NCBI RefSeq assembly: GCF_000321225.1
Contig: NW_004450464.1
Location: 2,821,895 to 2,885,894, forward strand
Reading direction: 5' to 3'
Length of the DNA: 64,000 nt
Source: Odobenus rosmarus divergens
Lineage: Eukaryota > Chordata > Mammalia > Carnivora > Odobenidae
Each line of letters opens with the position of its first letter. The first letter of the stretch is position 1. Shown in pieces: positions 33,978-45,308 of this stretch. Made by a program: the position numbers and the translations under genes. Under the pieces are notes generated by a model that searched no databases, was not told the DNA's origin, and saw only the letters and a list, made by a program, of their open reading frames with translations.

Positions 33978-34562
33978 ATCAAATATTTATGTCCTTTTTT
34001 TTAGAAAAAAAAGTTGTTTGATAGCCAAATCTTAAAATATTATATATGCTTAAAGCAATAATTTTAGTTTTTGCTTGTGTAAAAAAGAGCTATGCAGTTT
34101 ATTATCAATATAATTCTGGTCAAAAATTTTCTGGAGTGTAATTTTTTTCTTGCCATCAAAAATGAGTATGGTGATATTGTGAATTGTCATAACTTCAATT
34201 ATAGTCTCTTTTCCAAGGAGATGATAAAATGTATTCCTGGAAGAGGAATTCCTGTATTCCCATACATTCCTATATCCCCTGTAGTCCCATAAAATGCTTT
34301 TCATCGTCCCAGTGCAGTTGTGTTTATTATTTATTTTGCTTTTAAAATTAGTAAATTGTTAGCTATTGAAAATTAAAATCACCGATTAACAGATAAGGCT
34401 ATACATGTTAAATCATTTAATTAGTGATTATATTTTCTCAGTAACATTTGACAAGTAAATTATTCATTTTTAGAAATTTTGGTTAACCATTACATATTAA
34501 TATTCTTTATAGAATTCAACATTATTTCACCAGAAATATACCCAAAATAGGCAGTTAGGAAT
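33978..34562. other. AT-rich single-copy stretch, no gene seen
   Basis: Overlapping open frames on both strands (34050-34304) have no domain and lie in AT-rich DNA. A short iterated segment, CCTGTATTCCCATACATTCC, is near 34251. No repeat called. Confidence 0.5.
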
Positions 34563-34572
34563 TTTAAAAATG

Positions 34573-34762
34573 CGGGGCACCTGGGTGGCTCAGACAGTGA
34601 AGGGTCTACCTTCAGCTCAGGTCATGATCCCAGGGTCCTGGAATCGAGCCCCACATCGGGCTCTCTGCTCAGCGGGGAGCCTGCTTCTCCCTCTCCCTTT
34701 GCTGCTCCCCCTGCTTGTGCTCTCTCTCTCTCTGTCAAAAATAAATAAAATCTTTTAAAAAA
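34573..34762 (+). mobile_element. Can-SINE, plus strand, SINEC_Pv-like
   Basis: Head GGGGCACCTGGGTGGCTCAG, then CATGATCCCAGGGTCCTGGA, GGGGAGCCTGCTTCTCCCTC, CCCCCTGCTTGTGCTCTCTC, and tail AATAAATAAAATCTTTTAAA. The A-rich target-site duplication (TTTAAAAATG, 34563-34572) merges with the tail. The open frame at 34570-34758 is SINE translation. Confidence 0.94.
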
Positions 34763-35409
34763 TGTATTTCCTTTTATAATAGGTAATTAGAATATTTACT
34801 TGAGGAAGTATTTGTCCTTTATTTATTTTCACCATTTATATAATCAATCATTACCAACTAATGTTTGAAGGATTTGAGAGTCTCTTTCTCCTCTTTCTCT
34901 GTGTTTACCACTTTTATTGCAGACACTTTGTTGATGACATGTGTGAGTGGTATATTCGCACAAACTGCTTTTGCCTGGTCCTTTAGCTGATGTATTTACA
35001 CATTAAAAAAAAAAGAAATTAATAACATTCATAGCGTCCTGTTCCTTATTCCTGACCAAAGCAATTCCAATGATGTCTTTTCACAAGGACATCCATTTTT
35101 ACATACTTAAGACCATCAACTTTTTAAACCTAGGCTTGTAATGTTGAATATACTTGGTTTACTCTCTTTCTGCATCTCTAGCACATTGAAACTCCTGCTA
35201 CTATACCTAAATTCATTATTAGAATCCTTTTTAACACAATGCTCCAGGCTGCAACCCCAATTAAAATTATTACTTGAGTGGGAAACTATTTTTTTATTCA
35301 CGCCCTAGACCGTTACCAAGGAAGGGCCTTTAGCTAAGTCCATTGTCCGAATATAGAAATAAAATCTGCATTCATGCCTGGGTTGCCTAATGTATGGGCT
35401 CCTGTCATT
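34763..35409. other. Single-copy stretch, no gene seen
   Basis: No repeat or exon recognised. Confidence 0.5.
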
Positions 35410-35600
35410 ATTCATTTATGGTGTACCTTTCGTAGGCCAAGTCTAGTGCTTGAGACACAAAGAGATCTAATATATCCTTGATCTCAAAGCGCTCATGATC
35501 AAGTGTTGCAAGAAGACATATAAACAAATTACAGTGTAGGGGGATGATTGCTGTGAGGGATAATGTAAAAACATGCCCTAGAGCGTAGAGGGAAAAAAAC
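35410..35600 (-). mobile_element. L2 LINE 3' region
   Basis: TTATTCATTTATGGTGTACC, then CTAGTGCTTGAGACACAAAG, TCCTTGATCTCAAAGCGCTC, and CATATAAACAAATTACAGTG read as complement of L2 (CTACTATGTGCCAGGCAC, GGATACAGCAGTGAAC, CCCTGCCCTCATGGAGCT, ACAATAAACAAGTAAA). Confidence 0.65.
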
Positions 35601-37489
35601 CCAGCTTGATTCTACCCATATCTAAAATTTGTCTTCATTGGACAACAGCAACATTTAAATAAAAGATTTCTTTAGCAACCACTAAATAATAATTAATATG
35701 AAAGAGCCATCTATTTACCCTTTATTACATGCTTGGCACCTACAAATATTTAATTTTTGAACATCTCTTTAAGACTGGCATTCTATTAAAATGTTTTTCT
35801 TTGTTAAATCCGAGTTATAAGCCTTTTCCCCAAAATCAATAAATCAAAATCTTATTCTGTGATTAGGAACTCATGGCTTCAGTGTTTGTTTCATTGCTCA
35901 GCATCTACTTTAATGTACTTTACTATTCTGAGAAAGTGTCATACCTTGTTTTCATTTTTAATTTCTACAGCGTATGCACTAAGTGCTTAAGCTCTCATTA
36001 TCTGATCTACATTTGAGGAGCAAGCTACGTTAGTACTTTGAGCCATTCTCATTAGCAAGGCAATTTTGACAGCATTTCCAAGTATGTAGACCTGTATTAT
36101 AAATGTTAGGGAGGTTTAGAAATGTAATGAGAGAGGTGGTCCCTGTTCTTACCCTTCCTGTTACTAAAAATTGGCTGACTTTTAACATATTCATGGGATG
36201 GTTTATATGTGGTCCTGCTTTTAGAAATCAGATTCAGGTTTCAACAGTCCTTTTATTAGCATTTTTTTCCATTAAAATCAGAAATCACACATAGTAAATT
36301 ATTTAACACTGCCTAAACATCCATTATAATTAAAATATTTGGTAAACTCAGTGGGTATCTTGATTTTTTTTTGAACAGAAAAAAAATGACTTAATCTTTA
36401 TAAATAGCTTTAATTAGCTGGGGACCTCCTATGCTTCTCAACGTTGCTGTAAGCTACTCAAGGTTGCCTTAACTTTTTTGATAACTAGGCCATCCTTTGA
36501 ACTCACAGTATGTTTGTGGTCAATGTAAACCTCACACACTTTCTTGTTTGGTCATCCCAGACCCTGTGTTTTTATGAGAGGCATGCTTTTCTGTTTTTCT
36601 GTTTTGTTTTGTTTTTCTTTTGTTTTTTGAGTTGGATTTATGAAAGCTTTTCATTTGAAGGAAGTCAAGTCTCTGCAGAATCAGTGCTAGCTGTCTGTGG
36701 TCCCATATTTTCTTTTTTTATTGATTTTAACAGGAAACTGACTGGATCAAGGTGAATTCTCAATTGGTTTTATTAAAATTACCAGTGGAGAGTGAAATGC
36801 ATGGAGTAGGCTCAAACCTTGATTGAAATCCAACATCAAATATTTCTTCTTGTTATAAAGTCGGTCTTTTCATTTTGGACTTTTCTTTGGCTGTTATTGT
36901 GTTATGATAAACCCATCTGCTGTTTCAGCACATGGTAAGAGATTTCTTTATGCCAGTGTGGAGGATGCAGGAAGAGTGATAGATGGCAAGGGAAGCCACT
37001 TACTCGTAATGCTTTTTGTCAAGTCAGGTCCTCTTGTCCCATTATACATGCCTTTCCTCCAGTGAGTTCAGCTGTTACTATGTGGCCTTGTCATGCTACA
37101 AGGAATGACTAGCTGGGAAATTTCTGATGGGTGCCAAGGAGATGGAATAGTGGTCTGTATTTTGTACATGACTGATAATTTTGGTCTCTTGAATGGTAAA
37201 AAGTAGACACATAGACGAGAGTGGTCATTTCAGGCTTCCTTCCCTCCCCCGTAACTAAGGAAATTTTAGAATCATCCTAGGTAGTTAAATTGTTCATAAA
37301 TATGTGCCAGATTTTGTTTGTTGGCTTTTGTTGCTGGATGCTGATGGACCACCTCCTGCAAAGAAAAATAGCAAATTCTTATCTTAAATCAAGAAGGTGA
37401 ATGAAAAGTAGGACTGTGTGATTCTTTTCTGTAATAAAATTCAGGTAACTTGATTATATTAGGAGTAACATTTTCTGACAGAAGAAAGA
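35601..37489. other. Long single-copy stretch, no gene seen
   Basis: No exon, RNA gene or clear repeat. A TTTTG run is near 36598-36628. The 35630-36070 part is AT-rich, repeat-free and could be conserved non-coding DNA. Confidence 0.45.
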
Positions 37490-39110
37490 TCTTGAGATTA
37501 CAGTTAAACATGGCAACTTGAGTAAATGTATTTGCCCATACTCCCTCCTGAACACCTCACTGAAATCAAAGGAACACAAAGGATAGAAACACACATGAAC
37601 AAAGAGAATTTGAGGGGAGATAATAGATTGGAAATGTTGTGAATTTCTGGGTAATATAAATTGGAAGGAGGGATTACTCGAGCAGAGAGAGTTGAGTACT
37701 TGGTGCTTACAGAGGGAGGTGCCAACAAGGAGGAAGCTTGGAAAAGACAGGAATTGGCAATAGTAGATACTGCGGAAGTTGGGGGTGAAATATGGGGCAA
37801 AAACAGGGAGTTTTGTGAAAGTCTGAACAAGATATGGTGTAGCTCGCCATATCCCCTTCCCCTGTATGAGCAGACAACTGATTACTAGAGTGCCCCTACT
37901 TCTTCAGGGATGTGATTTATTCCATGGATACACTGAGTTAGGGTGATTCTAAAATGGGAACACCATGCACAGCTAAAGGTAAAGTCTCCATGATTAACAG
38001 TGAGAGCTATAGCTCTCTCCTGCCATGTATCTCTAAAAGCATTGGCACATAGGCCTGTAACTCTCAAACAGGAGATTAGAGAAAGCTTATTTTCTGAAGA
38101 AACTGGTTCTACAGAAAAGATCTCCAGATCTTTGATATTTGAAGGATTAAGTCCCTGCTTGCTCACCTTGAGCAGTGAAATAAATCCATTTGTTGATAAG
38201 CTGCATAGGATTCCCAGGCATTATTTTATTTTCTCTTGAATAAAGCCAAGGATCACCATGTATTTGGAGTACACTACAAAAAGAATGAAATGGTCTACAG
38301 CAAGAAGGAAGAAGTACCAGAAAGGAGTTTGGAGAAGCTAAATTGATAGTTCAGGAGCAGAAAAGATGACTCAACAAAAAATGAAAGTAACTTAGAGAAA
38401 TAAGAGAAGACGTTGCCTCTATGGGAAAGAATGTAATGCTATTACAATCAAAACAATTGAAGAAATAAGAGTGACCTCATGATATTTTAAAAATTGAAAG
38501 AATAAAATTAATCGATAGAAATGTCTGACCATTAAGGAAATGTCCTAGAAAATATAACAAGCAGACCACATAATATCCAACTGATAGTGTTTTCATTAAA
38601 AGTGCAGCATAAACAAAAGAAAAAAGACATTTTCAAAGTAATTTAAAAAAAATTGTCCCAGAACTAAAGAACACAAGCTCCTACATTCAGTTCATAACGA
38701 AATTATTGAAAAAGAGCCAAGAACATCATTATGAAATTTCACAACTCTAGGCATGAAGACCAGATCCTAAAGGCCTTTAAATAAGTCCTTTGTGGTGCAC
38801 AAAGAATTTAAGACCAAGTGACACTGGATGCTCCTGCAGCAATATGGAAATTAGAAGTAGTGAAGGAAAATCACAGGACAATAGTTATTTGACAGGTCTG
38901 GGATCAACCAACCCAAATTGGAGCAGGAGAATTGAGGGCTCCATGTTATGGATTACCAGATAACTTTGATCATAGGAAAACCTGTATTTTAAGTTGTTTT
39001 AATGGGGAGAGTTTGGGAAGAGTCTAAGCAAAGGGAAAAAGAGAGGCAACAATTAAATCTAGGAAAAATACAAAGTTTTACAAAAAAGGATATGTCACAG
39101 TGCACTATTT
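37490..39110 (+). mobile_element. L1/HAL1-type remnant
   Basis: The left end has AACATGGCAACTTGAGTAAA and CTCCCTCCTGAACACCTCAC, resembling the HAL1/L1M leader (AAAATGGCGACC, TCCTCCTGAACAAC). The right half has AAATTGTCCCAGAACTAAAG, ATCATTATGAAATTTCACAA and CCAGATCCTAAAGGCCTTTA, which match an old L1/HAL1 block (TTCCCAGAACTGAAG, CATTGTGAAATTTC, AAGATCCTACAAGC). No frame is preserved. Subfamily and ends uncertain. Confidence 0.6.
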
Positions 39111-39284
39111 GACTCATTAGAGAAAATATATGTACTCATCATAGTGTAAATATTGCCCAATACCTTAACAAAAAGTGGTTATATATGTGTGTTCCAGAAA
39201 AATTGACTCCTTTCTTTCCTCTCACTAAAGAATAAATTGCCATAGTTATTTAACTACATTTTTTTAGTTTTTAACTACATTTTA

Positions 39285-39486
39285 TTTTATTTTTTAAGGA
39301 TTTTATTTATTTTAGGGAGAGAGTGTGAGTGGGGGGCCGTCGTCAGAGGGAGAGAGAGAGAATCCCCAGGAGACTCCATGATGAGCGTTTAGTGCCATGC
39401 AGGGCTTGATCTCAGACCAAGAGATCATGACCTGAGCTGAAATCAAGAGTCAGATGTTTAACCGACTGAGCCACCCAGGCGCCCCT
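39285..39486 (-). mobile_element. Can-SINE, older subfamily
   Basis: Minus-strand copy: TTTTTTAAGGATTTTATTTA, a GA run, GGGCTTGATCTCAGACCAAG, AATCAAGAGTCAGATGTTTA and the head complement GAGCCACCCAGGCGCCCC. The target-site duplication GTTTTTAACTACATTTTA (39267-39284) recurs, minus one T, at 39487-39503. The flank also carries an earlier partial copy, TAACTACATTTTTTT, at 39251. Confidence 0.93.
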
Positions 39487-39503
39487 GTTTTAACTACATT
39501 TTA

Positions 39504-40113
39504 AAGTGATTCCTTTAAATATGTAAACTTTTTTGAATTTAGCTATTAAAAAATCACTTGTCAAAAGAAAGGGATTTAATTCACAAGAGAACAACAAATA
39601 ATAATAAACTGTTGGAGTCAGGTTATTTTGACAGTAACACATTATTTTGTTGCCGTGGATATTTCAGAATATTAAATAATACTAAATGTAATGACTAAAA
39701 GATATAGTTTAAATGAGAATATTGTGACTTTCACAAATAATAACCATATTGGAAAAGTATTTCTAGAAGGACATACATATACCCAAACTTGATGACATAT
39801 TTTTGGTGACATGTGATGGTTTAGGAAGAAAAACCACTGGATTCACTTTGGGCAACATACCAGAGTTGCTTGTTTTTTTTTTTTTAAGTGTTTTTTGATA
39901 GAGCAATTCATTGAGGAGTAGTTTATTAAATAGGAAAGCCAAATTCCAAAAGCTTCTTCCCTATTCAGCAAATGTTATCTTACCAATAAGAATTACTCTC
40001 TATCACCATATCTTTATAGCATAGGAGGGAGTGATTTCTAGGACAGGTGAAGCTTTGTATCTCTCATTGCTAATTAAGCTAATTCTATTTTAACAATAGC
40101 AATTTAAAGAATT
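39504..40113. other. AT-rich single-copy stretch, no gene seen
   Basis: Contains a T run near 39871-39884. No gene or repeat called. Confidence 0.5.
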
Positions 40114-40132
40114 GCCATGGTTTTGCTTTTTT

Positions 40133-40326
40133 TTTTAAAAGATTTTATTTATTTATTTGACAGAGAGAGACAAAGCGAGAGAAGGAACACAAGCAGGGGG
40201 AGTGGGAGAGGGAGAAGCAGGCTTCCTGCTGAGCAGGGAGCCCGATATGGGGCTCGATCCCAGGACCCCGGGATCATGACCTGAGCCGAAGGCAGATGCT
40301 TAACGACTGAGACACCCAGGCACCCC
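40133..40326 (-). mobile_element. Can-SINE, SINEC_Pv-like subfamily
   Basis: Minus-strand copy: TTAAAAGATTTTATTTATTT, AGGAACACAAGCAGGGGGAG, GGGGCTCGATCCCAGGACCC, AAGGCAGATGCTTAACGACT and the head complement GAGACACCCAGGCACCCC. The 19-bp perfect target-site duplication GCCATGGTTTTGCTTTTTT at 40114-40132 and 40327-40345 is the longest in the window. Confidence 0.97.
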
Positions 40327-40705
40327 GCCATGGTTTTGCTTTTTTCTCTAATCAACACCATGCTGGTTATAAGCAAAAAGATTCATTTATAAATTTTTTT
40401 CTGCAGTATGCTTGATTGTTAATTTCCAGGTCAGTATCCAGCCTATCAAAAGTTTCATGGGGTGATAATTTATGCTTATAACGGACAGTCTAAAACTATG
40501 ATGAGGTCTCCCCAGCTAAAGCAGCTAAAATGCTGAATCCCACTCTCTCACTTACTCAGAATCACATCACTTTAGTTTGCTAGTTTCCCATCTTTAATGA
40601 TGGGTGTTTCATTCAAATAAAACTTCAGACTTCTCACAGTCCAATTTATCACTAGCAGTTCACATTATTAATTGTGGGTCTCATCCCTTGAGGCAAATCA
40701 CATGG

Positions 40706-40772
40706 CCTCCCTCATTCCCTCCCTCCCTTCCTTCCTTCCTCCCTTCCTTCCTTCCTTCCTTCCTTCTTTCTA
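40706..40772. repeat. (CCTT)n pyrimidine tract
   Basis: About 65 bases of CCTT/CCCT units on the plus strand, with few interruptions. Confidence 0.95.
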
Positions 40773-41963
40773 TTCCACAAGTAAAGCAATGATCTCACTT
40801 TCCCAGGTAATGCCTTCCTCTATAATTTTTTGAACTGAAGGCTCCAATTTTATATCGTGTTGTATACAGTACAGATGATAAGTTAAACTGAGTACTCCTT
40901 TTTTTGATTCCATTGTCAAATTAACTGTTTTTTGTACTGCAGGTTAGCACATTTTTCAGCATTAAGCCAGTAATGGAATCAGAGATTTTTAGAGTTGAAA
41001 TGGACACTAGAAAGTATTTATTCTTAAATCCATCCAAAACAATATTTTTCTTAAAACAGGGACATTTTCATCTCCTCCTAGAAAACAGTGCCAGATACAC
41101 TCCTCTAATAAATTGCTAAGAAGTTGCCTCACTAAAGCACTGCCCCGAGTGCTCCAAATCTATGAGCAACTTCAATAACAAAATCCAAGTTGTCTCTGAT
41201 CCTGTCTCTGGAATTGTCAGCTCATTTCAACTTCTAGTGTGAGACCAGTATTAGCCACTAACTGGACGGGCTTCTGGTGGGCTAGAAGAGCAGTGCTTCT
41301 CAAACTCTGGGTGGGGAAGGATCAGTTCTCCTTCTATTCTTCCTCCTCCTCTTGCCTCGCTTCCTCCTTTTTCCAACCCATTGCAGACTGATTCTTTCAT
41401 AAAATATGATAAAATTATTTTCTAAAATTTATTTATAAAACAAAACAAGTTCATTATTATTAGATTCAATAGATAAGAAAATGTCAACTTGTTACGAAAA
41501 TTTCTAACTCTTACTCTTGGTACTTCTGCATCTCTCATTAGGCTCTGGCAGTTCAGTCTGAGTGGCACTGCTGTGCTCTGTGAGGCTTGATGTTGTGTGA
41601 TGAGCTTTCATTTTCTTGGCACTGCAATTGGCTACATCTTAAATATTGGTCCAGCAGTACGAATGATTGCTCCATATTTTATATCAGTTTTTGTGACTAT
41701 TATTACATATATTTTTATGCCACTTTTGTATCAGTTTATCTAAAGTTCATTTTGTAATATAAATTTCTTAGTAGCCAACTCATCAATAGTTGCCTTATTA
41801 AGATTTCTGTTATGATGACCATTATATACTTAAGAGATATATGATAGCATCATTGAGGGCATATCATATGTGGACAAATTTATTGCATAATAGACAAAAT
41901 ATGTGATATGTGTGTATGTGAAGATATGTATATATTATATTGTATATAAACATATATATAATA
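40773..41963. other. Single-copy stretch, no gene seen
   Basis: No exon or RNA gene. GCAGTGCTTCTCAAACTCTG at 41291-41310 resembles the start of a MER5-type element but does not continue convincingly. Confidence 0.45.
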
Positions 41964-42040
41964 ATAACTTCTCTTATTATTTACACTTATTATAATAAGT
42001 GTATATACATAACTTCTCTTATTATTTACACTTATTATAA
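41964..42040. repeat. Perfect 32-bp direct repeat, period 45
   Basis: The 32-base unit starting ATAACTTCTCTTATTATTTA is identical at 41964-41995 and 42009-42040. Between them lies part of a perfect 16-base palindrome, ACTTATTATAATAAGT (41985-42000). Confidence 0.95.
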
Positions 42041-42307
42041 ACACTTATCTTACCAAGGATTGCTCATTAGAATGGTCTGGGCTGCCATTGTCCCATTCAC
42101 TTTTCCTTTCTCCTTTGCCATCCTTCCTCCACCTTATTGTTGTATGAGCTTTTGCATTGTGCTGCCATGAGTATGCTTTCCTCAGTTGCCAGTTTCCACC
42201 TGTCCTCCAAGTCCAAGTCCCATTTTGCGTCCAGCTTGTGGTTCACTGGGGTTGATCTCAGGTCCCAGGAAGTTTCAAATTTTGACCTTAAATCAGAACA
42301 CTTAGGG

Positions 42308-42509
42308 GGTGCCTAGGTGGCTTAGTTAGTTAAGCGTCTAACACTTGTTTTTGGCTCAGGTCATGATCTCAGGGTTGTGAGATCGAGTCCATCAGGCTCT
42401 GTACTCAGCGGGGAGTCTGCCTGAGATTCTCTCTCTCCCCCTCCCTCTGCTCCCCCTCTCCACCCCATTCTCTCTCTCTCTCAAATAAGTAAATATATCT
42501 TTAAAAAAT
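42308..42509 (+). mobile_element. Can-SINE, plus strand, older subfamily
   Basis: Head GGTGCCTAGGTGGCTTAGTT, TTGGCTCAGGTCATGATCTC, GTACTCAGCGGGGAGTCTGC, a CT run, and tail AAATAAGTAAATATATCTTT. The 15-bp target-site duplication TCAGAACACTTAGGG lies at 42293-42307 and 42510-42524. Confidence 0.95.
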
Positions 42510-42573
42510 TCAGAACACTTAGGGCTATCTTCAACTTGTGGCTCTTAATGATATTTTACCTACATTAGAGGTT

Positions 42574-42760
42574 TGTTTATTCAGTATGAGGCACCATGCT
42601 AAGTATTTGAGAAAAAAGATGGGGAAGACATGAATACTGCACCCAGGTGAGGGCTTTAGAATTTAGTAGGAGATAGACATATAGATAACTTGTTAACAGA
42701 AGCTGTGCTAAAAGTCTTTAACTTTGGGGATAAGTTAAGAAAGCCTTTACTAAAGTGCTA
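42574..42760 (-). mobile_element. Probable L2 LINE 3' end
   Basis: GTTTATTCAGTATGAGGCAC, CATGCTAAGTATTTGAG, GAATTTAGTAGGAGATAGAC and GCTGTGCTAAAAGTCTTTAA keep the order of antisense L2 (GTGCCAGGCACTGTGCTAGG, ACATTCTAGTGGGGGAGACA, ATAAGTGCTATG). Confidence 0.6.
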
Positions 42761-42937
42761 CAGTTGGGCTGGGTTAGGGTGATTTAGTGATGGAGGATGT
42801 ACATGCTCCATGTGGGGGCTTAGGTGTGTAATGCATTCTAGGGCACTGAGATGTGAAAATGGTATGAGATTTGGGTTTTGGAACTACCTGTTTAAGCACC
42901 CCCAATTTATTCAGCTTGAGTGGTGGCTCCCTGTTTT

Positions 42938-43145
42938 GTTTTGTTTTGTTTTTTTAAAGATTTTATTTATTTATTTGAGAGAGAGAGAGAATGAGAGATA
43001 GAAAGCACGAGAGGGAAGAGGGTCAGAGGGAGAAGCAGACTCCCTGCCGAGCAGGAAGCCCGATGCGGGACTCGATCCCGGGACTCCAGGATCATGACCT
43101 GAGCCGAAGGCAGTCGCTTAACCAACTGAGCCACCCAGGCGCCCA
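42938..43145 (-). mobile_element. Can-SINE, type with CCCGGGACTCCAGG
   Basis: Minus-strand copy: a GTTTT-iterated start at 42937-42955, then TTTTTTTAAAGATTTTATTT, GA run, GGGTCAGAGGGAGAAGCAGA, GATGCGGGACTCGATCCCGG and the head complement GAGCCACCCAGGCGCCC. Target-site duplication GTGGCTCCCTGTTTT lies at 42923-42937 and 43146-43160. Its A tail carries an (AAAAC)n expansion. Confidence 0.96.
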
Positions 43146-43160
43146 GTGGCTCCCTGTTTT

Positions 43161-43953
43161 ATGCTTTTTTTGAGACCCCAGTCCTAAGAACCAAAAGTGG
43201 TATTTACTTTTAAGATTCAGCTGAAGCCTGCATGGAACCTGCCCCTTTGCAGTGTTTATGTGGAGAAAAATATTGCAAGGATTCATGCACAGCAAATGGG
43301 CAATTAGAGTTTTGTAGACCTGTGTCTATATTTTGAAAGACCTAGGCCGATCTTTGGAGAAACAAAAAATGCCAACACTTAGGAACACACTAGAAACTGA
43401 AAAGGTGTCTTCAGCCTTAGTTTATTTGGATTTGTATATTAAGACTTTTCAGTCGGTTAGCTCATGCAGAAATACACGCCCCCGCCCAGTAAAATTAGGA
43501 GGTAGTTTTCCTATTAGGTGTTTGATTTCCGTATCTCATGATTGTTTATGAAAATGTATTGGCGCATATTTTAAATTTTCATGATTAATTTTGTTATTTT
43601 TAAGCCCTAATATAGCTTTTCAGAAGTGCAAAACACAATACATTGCTTTATACTTACAGGCAATAAGGATTCAATATAATCCAACTTGATTTGAGGAGTT
43701 GAGGATGAAGATGGGAACAAGGAGCAGCTTATACTTCAGTAAAGGTGGAACAGGAGATGTGGTTGGGGCAGATGAGTGGGACAGGGTAACACTTAGGAAT
43801 AGGCCATGGCCATCCTCAGGCACTGAACTTGGCTTTTTCCTCTGTGGGAGATCACAGTTTTAAAGCATTATGGAGGGTGTAAGAGGATCATCTGATATGT
43901 GTTTTGGAAACATCAAGGTAGTAGTAATGTAGGATGCATTCATTTTATTTGAG
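43161..43953. other. Single-copy stretch, no gene seen
   Basis: No hallmark repeat or exon recognised. Confidence 0.5.
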
Positions 43954-44001
43954 TGAAACACAAATACTGATTGTGAGTCACAAGTCAGTATTTGTGTTTC
44001 A
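43954..44001. repeat. 48-bp near-perfect palindrome
   Basis: The left half TGAAACACAAATACTGA (43954-43970) is the exact reverse complement of 43985-44001. Inside, TTGTGA (43971-43976) pairs with TCACAA (43978-43983) around a single G. The only unpaired bases are that G and one bulged G at 43984. The 23-bp arms could extrude as a cruciform, or form a hairpin if transcribed. Pairing stops abruptly outside the arms. Confidence 0.96.
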
Positions 44002-44073
44002 TGAAAACCAAATTCCTGTACTGATGGGAGAAGGAATCAGAGCCTGAGAGACTCATTAAGAGACTCTAGCAGT

Positions 44074-44937
44074 ATGGGGTGATTCCGGAAGAAACAAGAG
44101 CACGGCGTGAACATGGAGAAGCAAAAGAAAGCAAGAACGTATGCGACCATGAAGCGAATGCTTAGTCTCCAAGATCAGAGGCTTAAAGAGAAGGACAGAG
44201 TAAAACCTAAAAAGAAAGAAAAGAAAGATCCCAGTGCACTCAAGGAAAGAGAAGTCCCCCAACATCCTTCCTGCTTATTCTTCCAATATAACACACAGCT
44301 GGGCCCACCTTACCACATCCTGGTTGATACCAACTTTATCAACTTTTCCATTAAAGCAAAACTTGACTTAGTATAGTCAATGATGGACGGTCTGTATGCC
44401 ACGTGTATCCCTTGTATAACTGACTGTGTAATGGCTGAAATTGAGAAACTGGGGCAAAAGTATTGAGTGGCTCTAAGGATTGCCAAGGATCCAAGATTTG
44501 AACGATTACCATGCACACACAAAGGAGCCTATGCAGATGACTGCTTAGTACAGAGAGTAACTCAGCACAGGTGTTGCATTGTGGCCACAGTTGTCCGGGA
44601 CCTTAAACAAAGGATCAGGAAGATCCCTGGAGTTCCCATCATGTACATTTCTAACCATAGGTACAACATTGAGCGGATGCCAGACGATTATGGAGCCCCT
44701 TGGTTCTAATTCTTAAAAGATAGAGTTCCTCTGCCTTCCTTTACCAACTTTTTCTGTTGCCAGTTCATATTAGCAATATGCTGTATCATGAATTATTCTT
44801 CTTACCCATTTGCTCTGTTATGAGCTGACTATGGTTAAATACACTCACTTTTTGATGTTTTGATATTGATATTTTGTATCATTTTAAATATTGTTGCATC
44901 TTTTTATAAACCAGATGATTGCTCATATAAAAAAAAA
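44074..44937 (+). pseudogene. FCF1: FCF1 processed pseudogene
   Basis: Retrocopy of FCF1, the PIN-domain protein of the small-subunit processome that acts in nucleolar 18S rRNA maturation. The frame at 44113-44709 has 198 codons plus a stop, the normal length of FCF1 as I recall it. It keeps the basic N-terminus (KRMLSL, KPKKKEKKDPSALKERE), the PIN start HILVDTNFINFSIKAKLDLV, and near the end [20 protein letters not shown]. Codon 88 is TAG (44374-44376) and codon 118 is TGA (44464-44466). Both are single-base changes without frameshift, so no full product can be made. An acidic residue expected in VATVDRDL is valine. There are no introns, a short 5' leader, about 220 bases of 3' UTR and an A run at 44929-44937. 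AAGAGACTCTAGCAGT is duplicated at 44058-44073 and 44936-44951. Confidence 0.97.
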
Positions 44938-44999
44938 GAGACTCTAGCAGTTGGATACAGGGGAGGGACACAGGGGCATATCTGCCTGGTTACTAGTTT

Positions 45000-45290
45000 T
45001 CTTCATTCAATAGATATTCATTAAGTTCTGAGTAGTCACTAGGTGCTAGGTCATAATGGAGAGCAACACAGACTGCCTCCTGGAGCGCAAGACATGTAAG
45101 ACAGCCTCCAGTCTCTGCTTGGGTGACTAGTGGAAGCTGACGCAGTCAGCACTGTAGGAATCGTGGGGCAGAGGTCGGTGGGGGGTGGTGATTGGGGAGA
45201 GGCTTGTGTGTGTGAGTTGAATGGTTTCTGAGCAGTTGTGGATGGCATTCAGTGTTGGAAGGACTGAGGTGAAGTACTTGGATTGGGAGA
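45000..45290 (-). mobile_element. L2 LINE 3' end
   Basis: TTCATTCAATAGATATTCAT, then GTCACTAGGTGCTAGGTCAT, AGACTGCCTCCTGGAGCGCA read as complement of the L2 3' end (TTCATTCAACAAATATTTAT, GTGCTAGGCGCTGGG, CCCTGCCCTCATGGAGCT). The right part is more diverged. Confidence 0.65.
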
Positions 45291-45308
45291 CTTTGGGGTT
45301 GGGAGGTC

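Noticed and set aside
44107..44709. Functional FCF1 gene
   Set aside because: Two in-frame stops, no introns, A tail and target-site duplication show a dead retrocopy.
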